In this document: positions 55,008-63,815 of the stretch, piece after piece
Layout of the letters: each line of letters begins with the position of its first letter
How positions within the stretch are numbered: position 1 is the stretch's first letter
Assembly: GCA_902555945.1 (NCBI GenBank)
Contig: CACDUS010000009.1
Coordinates: forward strand, 1-64,000
Source of the DNA: an uncultured Pelagibacteraceae bacterium
GTDB taxonomy: Bacteria; Pseudomonadota; Alphaproteobacteria; Pelagibacterales; Pelagibacteraceae
Length of the DNA stretch: 64,000 nucleotides
Reading direction: 5' to 3'
Notes under the pieces: model-generated
Told to the model about the DNA's origin: nothing
The model's database searches: none
What the model saw: only the letters and a program-made list of their open reading frames with translations
Position numbers and translations under genes: made by a program

Positions 55008-55777
55008 TGAAATTTATTATTTTGGGTTGTGGTAGTTCAATGGGTGTACCAAGACCTGATGGTTTTTTCGGTAATTGCGATCCTAAAAATAAGAAAAATT
55101 ACAGAACACGATGTTCTGCTTTAGTTAAAACTTCAGATGAAAATATTCTTATAGACACATCTCCTGATCTTCGGCAGCAACTTTTAAGACACAAAATAAC
55201 AAAAATTGATAAAGTTTTATTTTCTCATATGCATGGGGATCAAACACATGGAATAAATGATTTAAGATCTTTTTACATTAATGACAAAAAACAACTTAAT
55301 GTTTATGCTGATAAATATACCTCTAAATATCTTAAATCCACTTTTTCATACATATTTAATAGCTATTCAAAAGAATATCCTGCAACTCTAAAACTTCATA
55401 AATTGCCAAAATATATGATTACAAAAGATGATAAAAAAAAAATTTATATTCAGTCAATTATGGTTGATCATGGAAAAGTCAAATCAAATTGCTTTATTGT
55501 TAATAAAAAACTAGCATACATAAGTGATGTAAGCAAAATTTATACAAAAGATTTTAAATATTTTAAAAACCTTAAATACTTAATTATAGATTGTCTGTGG
55601 TATGATTTTCATCCATCACATTTCAATTTAGCATCATCATTAGCTGTAATTAAAAAATTTAAACCAAAAAAAGCTATTCTTACAAATTTATCACCAGTAT
55701 TAGATTATAAAATTCTTAAGAAAATGCTGCCTAAAAACGTTATTCCTGCTCATGATGGATTGACTTTAAATTTATAA
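55007..55777 (+). CDS. Metallo-beta-lactamase-fold hydrolase (PhnP-like)
   Basis: The 256-aa protein has the MBL metal motif SHMHGDQTHG near 74. Its start ILGCGSSMGVPRPDG and the CDPKNKKNYRTRCSALV stretch are typical of the PhnP-like subgroup that sits after tatD in alphaproteobacteria. These are phosphodiesterases of unclear natural substrate. No phn genes are nearby, so a C-P lyase role is not implied. Its 3' end overlaps the convergent peroxidase gene by 6 nt. Confidence 0.85.
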   Translation: MKFIILGCGSSMGVPRPDGFFGNCDPKNKKNYRTRCSALVKTSDENILIDTSPDLRQQLLRHKITKIDKVLFSHMHGDQTHGINDLRSFYINDKKQLNVYADKYTSKYLKSTFSYIFNSYSKEYPATLKLHKLPKYMITKDDKKKIYIQSIMVDHGKVKSNCFIVNKKLAYISDVSKIYTKDFKYFKNLKYLIIDCLWYDFHPSHFNLASSLAVIKKFKPKKAILTNLSPVLDYKILKKMLPKNVIPAHDGLTLNL

Positions 55778-56314
55778 AATATTTTCTATAGTTTTAATTA
55801 TTTTTTTTGACATAGGTTTTGTAATAGATGCAAACGTATCTTCTATCTTACCTTTTTTATTAATCAAAATTTTGTGAAAATTCCACTTAGGAACAGCTGA
55901 TTTACCATGGTTTTCTTTTGCCCATTTGAAAATTTCATGAGCATTTTTACCTTTAACTTCTGTTATTGTTGTGAGTGGAAAATTAATATTAAAATTCACT
56001 TCACAAAATTCTTTTACATCTGCATTGTTATTTTTTTCTTGATTAAATGAATTAGATGGAACACCAAGAACAATCAAACCTTTTTCTTTGTATAAATCCC
56101 ATAATTCTTGTAATTCATTATATTGTTTTGTGAAACCACAATAACTGGCAGTATTAACAATTAAGATAACTTTATTTTTGTAATCTTTAAAATTTATTGT
56201 CTCGCCAGTTATACTTTCTATACTAAAATCATAAATTTTTTTTTCATAGTTTGCAGTAGCTGACGATTTAAAAAAAAACATAATTATAGATAACAAAAAT
56301 ATTACTTTATTCAT
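55772..56314 (-). CDS. Glutathione peroxidase family protein, exported
   Basis: The 180-aa protein has a short hydrophobic N-terminus (signal peptide, cut near SSATA/NY). The thioredoxin-fold motifs are LIVNTASYCGFTKQY (peroxidatic Cys instead of selenocysteine), GVPSNSFNQE and WNFHKILINKKG. It reduces peroxides in the periplasm, probably with thioredoxin-like donors. It overlaps nhaA by 4 nt and is co-transcribed. Confidence 0.9.
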   Translation of the reverse strand: MNKVIFLLSIIMFFFKSSATANYEKKIYDFSIESITGETINFKDYKNKVILIVNTASYCGFTKQYNELQELWDLYKEKGLIVLGVPSNSFNQEKNNNADVKEFCEVNFNINFPLTTITEVKGKNAHEIFKWAKENHGKSAVPKWNFHKILINKKGKIEDTFASITKPMSKKIIKTIENIL

Positions 56315-57492
56315 TTACTAGGTTTATTTGGTGTAAGTAATATCAGAAAATAACCAAATAAAGTGGATAATAAGGACCCAGTGAGTACACCTATTTTAAC
56401 ACCATCCATATATTGCATGTTTTCAGCAAATGCCAAATTTCCTACAAATAAACTCATAGTGAAACCAATCCCTGTGAGAACTCCCACGCCATAAAAATTG
56501 TACCAACTTGTATCATTAGGCATTTGAGCTACTTTTAATTTTATAGATACATAAGAAAATATAAATACACCAAGTTGTTTACCTAGGAATAGTCCCAGTA
56601 CTATACCTAGTGGAACCTTATCTAATAATGAGGCGAAAGATAAACCTTCTAAAGATACTCCAGCATTAGCAAATGCGAATAATGGCATTATTCCAAAAGC
56701 AACGTACGGACTAATTGCGTGTTCTATTTTTATTAATAAAGAAAAATCTTTTTCTTTTTTTCTATGAGGAATTGTCATAGCTAACAAAACACCAGCAATA
56801 GTAGCATGAATACCTGAGTTATGTGTAAAATCCCAAAGGAAAAACCCAACAACTAAATAAGGTAGAAATTTTTTAATATTAAATTTGTTGATCAATAATA
56901 AAACAATAAAAGCTAACAACATTAAAACTAAATACTTGATGCTCAAATCTCCTGAGTAGAATAGGGCAATAATTACTATAGCACCTAAATCATCAATTAT
57001 TGCTAAAGCAGTTAAAAATACTTTTAATGATAAAGGAACTCTTTTTCCAAGCAAAGATAAAACACCCAAAGAAAAAGCAATATCTGTAGCTGAGGGTATA
57101 GCCCATCCATTTAAAGTTTCGCTATCGCCTAAATTTATAAAAACATAAAATAAAGCAGGAATTAACATGCCACCTACTGCAGCAATTATTGGTAGTAAAG
57201 CTTGTTTTATATTTGAAAGTTCACCTTGTAAAAATTCTCTTTTGATTTCTAAAGTAACAAAAAAAAAGAATATTGCCATCAGGGCATCGTTAATCCAATG
57301 TATAATAGATAATTTCAATCCGAAATTATTAATACCTAAAAATAAATATTTATTTAGAGTAGAAAAATATAATTCAGATAAATTTGAATTACTTATTATT
57401 AATGCCAAAATAGCAGCAAATAATAAAACTAGTCCACTTGCAGCTTCAAGTTTAAAAAACCACTTAAAAGGTTTAGATATATAATTTATCAT
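56311..57492 (-). CDS. nhaA: Na+/H+ antiporter NhaA
   Basis: The 393-aa protein has about 12 membrane helices, with the paired aspartates in LAIIDDLGAIVIIALFY that bind Na+. The family stretches GWAIPSATDIAFSLGVL and GVLTGIGFTMSLFVGNLAF are also present. It expels sodium in exchange for protons. It lies between the small zinc-ribbon gene (2-nt gap) and the peroxidase gene on the minus strand. Confidence 0.95.
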   Translation of the reverse strand: MINYISKPFKWFFKLEAASGLVLLFAAILALIISNSNLSELYFSTLNKYLFLGINNFGLKLSIIHWINDALMAIFFFFVTLEIKREFLQGELSNIKQALLPIIAAVGGMLIPALFYVFINLGDSETLNGWAIPSATDIAFSLGVLSLLGKRVPLSLKVFLTALAIIDDLGAIVIIALFYSGDLSIKYLVLMLLAFIVLLLINKFNIKKFLPYLVVGFFLWDFTHNSGIHATIAGVLLAMTIPHRKKEKDFSLLIKIEHAISPYVAFGIMPLFAFANAGVSLEGLSFASLLDKVPLGIVLGLFLGKQLGVFIFSYVSIKLKVAQMPNDTSWYNFYGVGVLTGIGFTMSLFVGNLAFAENMQYMDGVKIGVLTGSLLSTLFGYFLILLTPNKPSK

Positions 57493-57494
57493 AT

Positions 57495-57974
57495 TTAGAT
57501 TAAGTCTTTAATAAATAATTGAATATCTTTCAATGTTTCATATAGACTAAAAAGAAAAAATTCTAATTTTGGAAATAATTCATACAATTGTATTTTAAAG
57601 GTATCAAGAATTAAGATTATTGCTGTAAATGAGATTATTACAACTACTATATAAGATAATAATTTCCCTAAGGTAAAATTAGATTTTGGTTTATACTTAA
57701 CTATTTCTGAGCCCTTGGATTCAGTTTTTTCTAATTTTGAGAGTTTTTGTTTATTTTTTACTGGCTTAATTTTAGGTTCATTTTTAACAATATCATCTTT
57801 ATAAATATCTTTTATTTGAGGTTTAATTTCAGATAAATTTATTTGGTTTTCATGATTTTTTTTATGAAACCAAATATGATTACACGAACCACATTGAATA
57901 GTCCTCCCAGCTGAAGGTATAAGATCTGAATTTACATCAAACTTCTTTGAACAATTAATGCATTCAATAATCAT
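57495..57974 (-). CDS. Zinc-ribbon membrane protein (MJ0042-type)
   Basis: The 159-aa protein starts with a zinc ribbon, CINC at 5-8 and CGSC near 28-31. A charged, lysine-rich linker and one membrane helix (about 110-130) follow. This MJ0042 zinc-finger plus single-helix layout is widespread in alphaproteobacteria, but the function is unknown. It leads the nhaA-gpx unit on the minus strand. Confidence 0.8.
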   Translation of the reverse strand: MIIECINCSKKFDVNSDLIPSAGRTIQCGSCNHIWFHKKNHENQINLSEIKPQIKDIYKDDIVKNEPKIKPVKNKQKLSKLEKTESKGSEIVKYKPKSNFTLGKLLSYIVVVIISFTAIILILDTFKIQLYELFPKLEFFLFSLYETLKDIQLFIKDLI

Positions 57975-58067
57975 AATATTTTTATATCAGATTCATATAA
58001 AATTACCTTTATTTTAACAATCTTTATACTTTGAAATATTTGATAAGTACTGTATTAGTACATCTCT

Positions 58068-58144
<77 letters not shown>

Positions 58145-58148
58145 CTTT

Positions 58149-58430
58149 ATGAAAAAAGCAAAAATATATATTCCTAACAAAAGTCCTATGCAATCAGGAC
58201 AAGGTAAAACTGACAAATGGGTTTTAGAATTTGAAACAAAAGATCCATCTAAAAATCCTTTAATGGGATGGGAAAGTTCAACTGACACTTTATCAGAACT
58301 AAAGCTTGAATTTTCAACAAAAGACCTTGCTATAAATTATGCAAAAAAAATGAAAATTTCGTATGAAATTGTTGAGCCCAAAAAAAGAAAAACAGTAAAA
58401 AAATCATACGCTGACAACTTTCTTAGATAA
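58149..58430 (+). CDS. NDUFS4-like accessory subunit of complex I
   Basis: The 93-aa protein (start ATG 58149) has the ETC complex I subunit pattern: KAKIYIPNKSPMQSGQG, WVLEFE, and PLMGWESSTDTLSELKLEF followed by AINYAKKMKISYEI. In mitochondria and alphaproteobacteria this subunit (NDUFS4) stabilises the NADH-binding arm. The ATG lies 4 nt after the encoded CCA of tRNA-Pro, with no ribosome site. A longer frame into the tRNA is not used. Confidence 0.88.
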   Translation: MKKAKIYIPNKSPMQSGQGKTDKWVLEFETKDPSKNPLMGWESSTDTLSELKLEFSTKDLAINYAKKMKISYEIVEPKKRKTVKKSYADNFLR

Positions 58431-58434
58431 ATAA

Positions 58435-59427
58435 ATGTTTAAATTTTTCACTCAAAAAGAATGGTTTTTATGGAGTATATTTGGTTCCATTTTTATTTTG
58501 ATTTCTACATGGTATCAAGTTCAGCTTGATGTAAAGATTAATGAATGGTTTGGTGAATTTTATGATACTTTACAAAAGGCTTTAACAACACCAAATTCAG
58601 TTACAGAAAAAGAATTTATTGGCTATTTATTTACCTTTGCAAAAATAGCAGCTCTTTGGATATTAATTGCTGTCTTTACAGGTTTTTTTACAAGTCATTG
58701 GGTTTTTAGATGGAGAACATCGATGGCTAATTATTATCATGATCAATGGTTAAAAGCTAGACTGACTGAAGGTGCATCACAAAGAGTTCAAGAGGATACT
58801 TTAAAATTTGCAAGAATTATGGAAGGTTTAGGAACAGGTCTTTTAGATAGTGTTATGACCCTCATTGCTTTCACTCCTATTTTATGGGGATTATCAAAAC
58901 AAATTGATGTTCTACCTTGGATAGGTGAAGTGAATCACGCTTTAGTATGGGTTGCAATTATTTCTGCATTAGGAGGAACTTTATTATTAGCAGCTGTGGG
59001 TATAAAATTACCAGGAATTGAATATGATATCCAAAAAGAAGAAGCCGGTTACAGAAAAGAATTAGTACATGGTGAAGATGATCCTATAAGAGCAGCCCCA
59101 CCAACAATAGGGCAACTATATAATAGAGTTAGAGGCATACATTATAAATCATATTTTCATTATTTATATTTTAATACTGTTAAATGGAGTTATTTCCAAG
59201 GGATGGTCATTGTTCCTTATTTAGCATTAGCACCAACTATTGTTACTGGTGCAATTACATTAGGATTTGTCCAACAAATTACCCGTGCATTTGGAAGAGT
59301 TGAGGGTTCTCTACAATATTTAGTAAAAAGCTGGTCCACAATTGTCGAATTAATTTCTGTTTGGAAACGATTAAGAGAATTTGAAGCAAAATTAAATTTA
59401 CATGAAGAAATTGAAATAAAAACTTAA
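58435..59427 (+). CDS. SbmA/BacA-like transporter
   Basis: The 330-aa membrane protein has six or so helices and the family stretches WYQVQLDVKINEWFGEFYDTLQ-like (seen as YQVQLDVKINEWFGEFYD), FRWRTSMANYYHDQW and EGASQRVQEDTLKFA. SbmA and BacA import peptides such as microcins and bleomycin, and some import cobalamin, driven by protons. This one is shorter than the 400-aa family norm and has no ATPase domain. Its substrate here is unknown. It shares one base with glpX. Confidence 0.82.
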   Translation: MFKFFTQKEWFLWSIFGSIFILISTWYQVQLDVKINEWFGEFYDTLQKALTTPNSVTEKEFIGYLFTFAKIAALWILIAVFTGFFTSHWVFRWRTSMANYYHDQWLKARLTEGASQRVQEDTLKFARIMEGLGTGLLDSVMTLIAFTPILWGLSKQIDVLPWIGEVNHALVWVAIISALGGTLLLAAVGIKLPGIEYDIQKEEAGYRKELVHGEDDPIRAAPPTIGQLYNRVRGIHYKSYFHYLYFNTVKWSYFQGMVIVPYLALAPTIVTGAITLGFVQQITRAFGRVEGSLQYLVKSWSTIVELISVWKRLREFEAKLNLHEEIEIKT

Positions 59428-60368
59428 TGACACTTCATAATAAATTCGAAAATCTTTTTTTAAATATCTCATCAAAAGCCGCATTATCAGCTTTTAAGTT
59501 TGTAGGAAAAAAAGATAAGATTGCTGCAGATAAAGCTGCTGTTGATTCAATGCGTAATGAATTAAATAAAATTGATATTAAAGGAAAAATTGTAATAGGA
59601 GAGGGTGAACTTGATGAAGCTCCAATGCTATACATAGGTGAAAACGTGGGCACTAATAATGGTCCAGAATTAGATATCGCTGTAGATCCTTTAGAGGGAA
59701 CTAATTTTGCTGCCAATAATTTACCTGGGGCACTTTCAGTTATAGCTGTTGGTGAAAAAAAAAGTTTATTTAGTGCACCAGAAACATATATGAAAAAAAT
59801 TTCAGCCAATGTTAAAGAAAAAAATGTAATTGATTTAGATTTTAATATTAAGAAAAATATAGATAATTTAGCTCAATATAAAAATAAAACACCTGAGAAT
59901 TTAACGGTATGTATATTAGAAAGACCTAGACACAAAGAAATTATTGATGAATTAAAATTACTAAATGTTAAAATTAAATTAATTACTGACGGTGATGTTT
60001 CTGGAGCTCTATTAGTTACTAATAAAAAGTATAATGTTGATCTATTTTTAGGTATTGGAGGAGGTCCCGAAGGTGTTCTTGCTGCATCTGCACTGGATGC
60101 CTATAATTGTTTTTTTCAAGGTCAATTATTATTTGATAATGAAAATGATAAATCTAGAGCAAAACAAATGGGTGTAAAAGATTTAACAAAAAAATATGAT
60201 CTAAATGAAATTATATCTGGTGACTCAATTTTTTGTGCTACTGGAATTACTTCTGGTGATTTAGTTTCAGGCATTGAAATTCACAATAATGAATTCATTT
60301 CTGAAACTTTGATTACTCATAAAGCTACCAATTTAAAAAAGGTAATCAAAATAAAACAAAAAATTTAA
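59427..60368 (+). CDS. glpX: Class II fructose-1,6-bisphosphatase GlpX
   Basis: The 313-aa protein has the metal motifs GEGELDEAPMLYIGE near 58 and DPLEGTNFAANNLPGA near 85, and GIGGGPEGVLAASAL near 203. It makes fructose 6-phosphate in gluconeogenesis. No class I enzyme is visible in the window. The ATG overlaps the preceding stop by 1 nt. It is the last core gene before the surface-polysaccharide region. Confidence 0.93.
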   Translation: MTLHNKFENLFLNISSKAALSAFKFVGKKDKIAADKAAVDSMRNELNKIDIKGKIVIGEGELDEAPMLYIGENVGTNNGPELDIAVDPLEGTNFAANNLPGALSVIAVGEKKSLFSAPETYMKKISANVKEKNVIDLDFNIKKNIDNLAQYKNKTPENLTVCILERPRHKEIIDELKLLNVKIKLITDGDVSGALLVTNKKYNVDLFLGIGGGPEGVLAASALDAYNCFFQGQLLFDNENDKSRAKQMGVKDLTKKYDLNEIISGDSIFCATGITSGDLVSGIEIHNNEFISETLITHKATNLKKVIKIKQKI

Positions 60369-60415
60369 TTAAGACTTGATTAATAATTATTTATACAATA
60401 AAAAAACAGCATTTT

Positions 60416-60490
60416 GGTCCCTTCGTCTATCGGTTAGGACACGTGGTTTTCATCCTCGAAAGAGGGGTTCGATTCCCCTAGGGACCGCCA
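60416..60490 (+). tRNA. tRNA-Glu(UUC)
   Basis: Acceptor GGTCCCT/AGGGACC pairs fully. The anticodon loop TTTTCAT has anticodon TTC (60449-60451). The anticodon stem CGTGG/CCTCG carries a T-T mismatch at its middle pair (60444 and 60456). The T arm is GGGGTTCGATTCCCC and CCA is encoded (60488-60490). Confidence 0.95.
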
Positions 60491-60502
60491 TAATTCAATA
60501 AA

Positions 60503-60754
60503 ATGTCATATTTTGTTTATATGATCAGGTGTGTTTCATCTATCAAAAAAAAAACATATGTCGGATATACATCTAATTTAAAAAAAAGAATTATCTTGCA
60601 TAATAGTAATAGAGGAGCCAAATCAACAAAAGGACATAAGTGGAAACTTATATATAAAAAAAAATTTTCATCAAAATCTGAAGCAATGTCTTATGAATAT
60701 AAATTGAAACATGATAGAAATAAAAGAATGTATATTTTTAATAAATCTTTATGA
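60503..60754 (+). CDS. GIY-YIG nuclease domain protein
   Basis: The 83-aa protein has the GIY-YIG core: FVYMIRC, TYVGYTSNLKKRI, HNSNRGAKSTKGHKW, and EAMSYEYKLKH. It resembles small stand-alone YhbQ/UPF0213 proteins. A role in DNA repair or recombination has been proposed for the family, but the substrate is unknown. It follows tRNA-Glu by 12 nt and overlaps the next gene by 4 nt. Confidence 0.87.
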   Translation: MSYFVYMIRCVSSIKKKTYVGYTSNLKKRIILHNSNRGAKSTKGHKWKLIYKKKFSSKSEAMSYEYKLKHDRNKRMYIFNKSL

Positions 60755-62859
60755 GTATAGCAATTTTACTTCCTTTTAAAGAAAACTACACTAGCAATCA
60801 AGCAGGGGCAGTTTCGCTTTTTATTAATGATATTGATAAAAAAAGTAAATTTCGAAATAATTGTAAAATATATGGTTCAACAAATACCAAAAATTTTTTA
60901 TCAAACAATTACATAAATATAGAGATTAATAAAAGTTACTTTAAAAGTTCAAACATAACATATGTTAAAGAATTTTTAAAAATCATAGATAAAGAAAAAA
61001 CTAGAATTATTGAAGTACATAATCGACCCGCATATATAAAATATATTAAAAAAAAATTTCCAAATAAGATTTTTTTTTATTTTCATAATGATCCTTTATC
61101 TATGGATGGATCTAAAAGTTTAAAAGAAAGATTATTTTTATTAAATAATGTTGATAAAATTTTTTTTAATAGCAAATGGTCTCAAAATAGGTTTTTTTTA
61201 AATATCAAAGATCCAAAATTATATATAGATAAAACAATTATTTGCTATCAATCTACTAATAGAGAAAACATAAATTTTAGGAATAAAAAAAAGATAATTT
61301 CTTTTGTAGGTAAATTAAATACTGCCAAAGGTTATGATGTTTTTGGTAAATCAGTAATAAATATTTTAAATAAATATAAAGATTGGAATGCTGTTGTTAT
61401 TGGTGATGAAAGAAGAGAAAATATATCTTTTAATCATAAGAAATTAAAAATTTTAGGTTTTAAGAGTAATAAATTTATTTTAAATTTTTTAAAAAAAGTA
61501 AGTATTGCTGTAGTCCCTTCAAAATGGGATGAACCTTTTGGTCGTACAAGTTTAGAGGCAGCTAGTAGAGGATGTGCGGTAATTATTAGTAATAAAGGTG
61601 GTCTTCCGGAAACATCAAAATCAGCTATTATTCTAGATGAAATCAATGAAAAAAATCTAACCAATAAATTAGATAAACTAATCAATAATAAAAATCATTT
61701 AATCAAATATCAAAAATTAAATTTTAGAGATTTTTATTTAACTCATGAACACGTTACTGAAATTATTGATAATGCGCGAAATCTATTTTTAAGAAGATTA
61801 AATGTTGTTTTAAATAAAGATTCAATTTTGAAAATAATGCATATTACTAATTTCAATTATAGATTTAATGGAAGATTACACTATAATACTGGAAAACGAA
61901 TTAATAACGGTTTATTGAGATTAGGTCATAATGTTTTAGCAATCAGTGACAGAGATCTCATACATCAAAACAAAAGTATTAAAGATTTATCTGGTATCAA
62001 ATCTCTACAATCGAATATTTTTGAAAATTATAATAATTTTAGGCCTGATCTTGTTATTTTAGGTCATGCTGATGCAATAAATGAAGATACTTTAAATTTT
62101 TTCAAAAAAAATGATGTTAAAATTGCTCAATGGTTTTTAGACCCTGTTAGTAAATATGGTCCTGATTTTAAGAATAATAAAAATAGAATTTTAAACAAAG
62201 ATAAATTAGTAGATGCAACTTTTCTTACTACTGATCCAAATTCGTTAGATTTTAGATTAGATAATGCATATTTTATTCCCAATCCTTGCGATCAATCATT
62301 CGAAATTTTAGAAAATTATAAACATGATTGCGAAAATGATGTATTTTTTGCTATGAGTCATGGAGTACATAGAGGTCAATTAAAAAAAGGTAAAAAAGAT
62401 AATAGAGAAGTTTTTCTAAACAAGTTGATTAAAAAAAATAATCAAATAAAATTTGATGTATATGGAATGAACAATATCCAACCTATATGGTCTGATAAAT
62501 TTTTAGACTGCTTGTCTAAATCATCTATGGCTTTAAATTTAAGCAGGGGAAGACCAATTAAATATTATAGTAGTGATAGGATAGCTCAACTAGTTGCTAA
62601 TGGTTTGTTAACTTTTGTAGATGAAAAGACTTATTTAAATGACTTTTTTTCAGATAATGAGGTTGTTTTTTATAAGAATATAGATGATTTAAGTTATAAA
62701 ATTAACAAATACAAAAAAGATGTTACGCAAAGGAAAAAAATAGCCAAAAAAGGAAAAAAATTTTATTTTAAATATTTTAATTCAACATTAGTTGCCGACT
62801 ATATTGTCAAAAAAACTTTAAATATCAAAAATACCAAATCATACCTATGGGAAAAGTAG
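60751..62859 (+). CDS. Two-domain glycosyltransferase (GT4 plus CgeB-like)
   Basis: The 702-aa protein has two halves. Residues 1-340 form a GT4 (GT-B) enzyme with FVGKLNTAKGYDVFG and PSKWDEPFGRTSLEAASRG. Residues about 355-700 form a second GT-B-like unit similar to CgeB/DUF3880 proteins, with HITNFNYRFNGRLHYNTGKR, HADAINEDTL and a C-terminal SSDRIAQLVANGLLTFVDE. It probably builds surface polysaccharide. Both donor and acceptor are unknown. It overlaps gmd by 13 nt. Confidence 0.8.
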   Translation: MSIAILLPFKENYTSNQAGAVSLFINDIDKKSKFRNNCKIYGSTNTKNFLSNNYINIEINKSYFKSSNITYVKEFLKIIDKEKTRIIEVHNRPAYIKYIKKKFPNKIFFYFHNDPLSMDGSKSLKERLFLLNNVDKIFFNSKWSQNRFFLNIKDPKLYIDKTIICYQSTNRENINFRNKKKIISFVGKLNTAKGYDVFGKSVINILNKYKDWNAVVIGDERRENISFNHKKLKILGFKSNKFILNFLKKVSIAVVPSKWDEPFGRTSLEAASRGCAVIISNKGGLPETSKSAIILDEINEKNLTNKLDKLINNKNHLIKYQKLNFRDFYLTHEHVTEIIDNARNLFLRRLNVVLNKDSILKIMHITNFNYRFNGRLHYNTGKRINNGLLRLGHNVLAISDRDLIHQNKSIKDLSGIKSLQSNIFENYNNFRPDLVILGHADAINEDTLNFFKKNDVKIAQWFLDPVSKYGPDFKNNKNRILNKDKLVDATFLTTDPNSLDFRLDNAYFIPNPCDQSFEILENYKHDCENDVFFAMSHGVHRGQLKKGKKDNREVFLNKLIKKNNQIKFDVYGMNNIQPIWSDKFLDCLSKSSMALNLSRGRPIKYYSSDRIAQLVANGLLTFVDEKTYLNDFFSDNEVVFYKNIDDLSYKINKYKKDVTQRKKIAKKGKKFYFKYFNSTLVADYIVKKTLNIKNTKSYLWEK

Positions 62860-63815
62860 CTTTAATTACAGGTATAAGTGGACAGGATGGTTCATATTTA
62901 GCTGAATTACTAATAAAGAAAAAATACAAAATATATGGACTTTGTAATCCCCATAAAAAAATAGATTACCAAAATTTAAAAAAGATAAAAAGAAAAATAA
63001 CATTAAAAAAATTCGACATTAATAATTATTCAAAAATAAAAAAATTGATCCAAAAAATCAAACCAAATGAAATATATCATTTGGCAGCTCAAAGTTTTAT
63101 AAATTATAAATTTGAAGATGAATTTTTTAATTTGAATCCAAATATAAATGGAACACATTATCTTTTATCTGCTGTTAAAGAATTTTCTCCAAAAACTAAA
63201 TTTTATTTTGCTGCATCATCTGAAATTTTTGGAAACTCATCACAAAATAGTCAAAATGAAAAAACAATTTTTAATCCAAGATCAGCCTATGGAATTTCAA
63301 AGGTTACTGGATATCACTTAACTAAAAATTATAGAGAAGCATATAAAATTTTTGCATGTTCAGGTATTTTATATAATCACGAGTCACCAAGAAGAAATAA
63401 AAATTTCGTTACACGAAAAATAACATTCAACTTAGCAAAAATCACTAAAAATAAAAAACATAAAATTTTTTTAGGAAATCTTGATGCAAAAAGAGATTGG
63501 GGACATGCTAGAGATTATGTTTATGCTATGTGGAAAATGCTACAACAAAAAAAACCACAAGATTTTGTTATTGGTAGTGGCAAATTACATTCAGTAAGAG
63601 ATTTTTTAAAAATAGCATTCACTTATTTGAAACTTGATTATAGAAAATTTGTCATTAAAGACAAAAAATTATACAGGGAAAATGACAAGTATACATTAAA
63701 AGCAAATATACATAAAGCAAACAGAATACTTAAATGGAAACCAAAAACAAATTTTAAATCTCTTATAAAAGAAATGGTTTTTAACGATATTAAGTTAATC
63801 AATAATCAATCATGA
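62847..63815 (+). CDS. gmd: GDP-mannose 4,6-dehydratase
   Basis: The 322-aa SDR enzyme has the NAD(P) motif ITGISGQDGSYLAELL, HLAAQSF near 88, the active-site SSEIFG and YGISK (YxxxK near 147), and NHESPRR near 175. It makes GDP-4-keto-6-deoxymannose, precursor of fucose, rhamnose or perosamine in surface glycans. It overlaps the upstream transferase by 13 nt and the next gene by 4 nt. Confidence 0.92.
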   Translation: MGKVALITGISGQDGSYLAELLIKKKYKIYGLCNPHKKIDYQNLKKIKRKITLKKFDINNYSKIKKLIQKIKPNEIYHLAAQSFINYKFEDEFFNLNPNINGTHYLLSAVKEFSPKTKFYFAASSEIFGNSSQNSQNEKTIFNPRSAYGISKVTGYHLTKNYREAYKIFACSGILYNHESPRRNKNFVTRKITFNLAKITKNKKHKIFLGNLDAKRDWGHARDYVYAMWKMLQQKKPQDFVIGSGKLHSVRDFLKIAFTYLKLDYRKFVIKDKKLYRENDKYTLKANIHKANRILKWKPKTNFKSLIKEMVFNDIKLINNQS

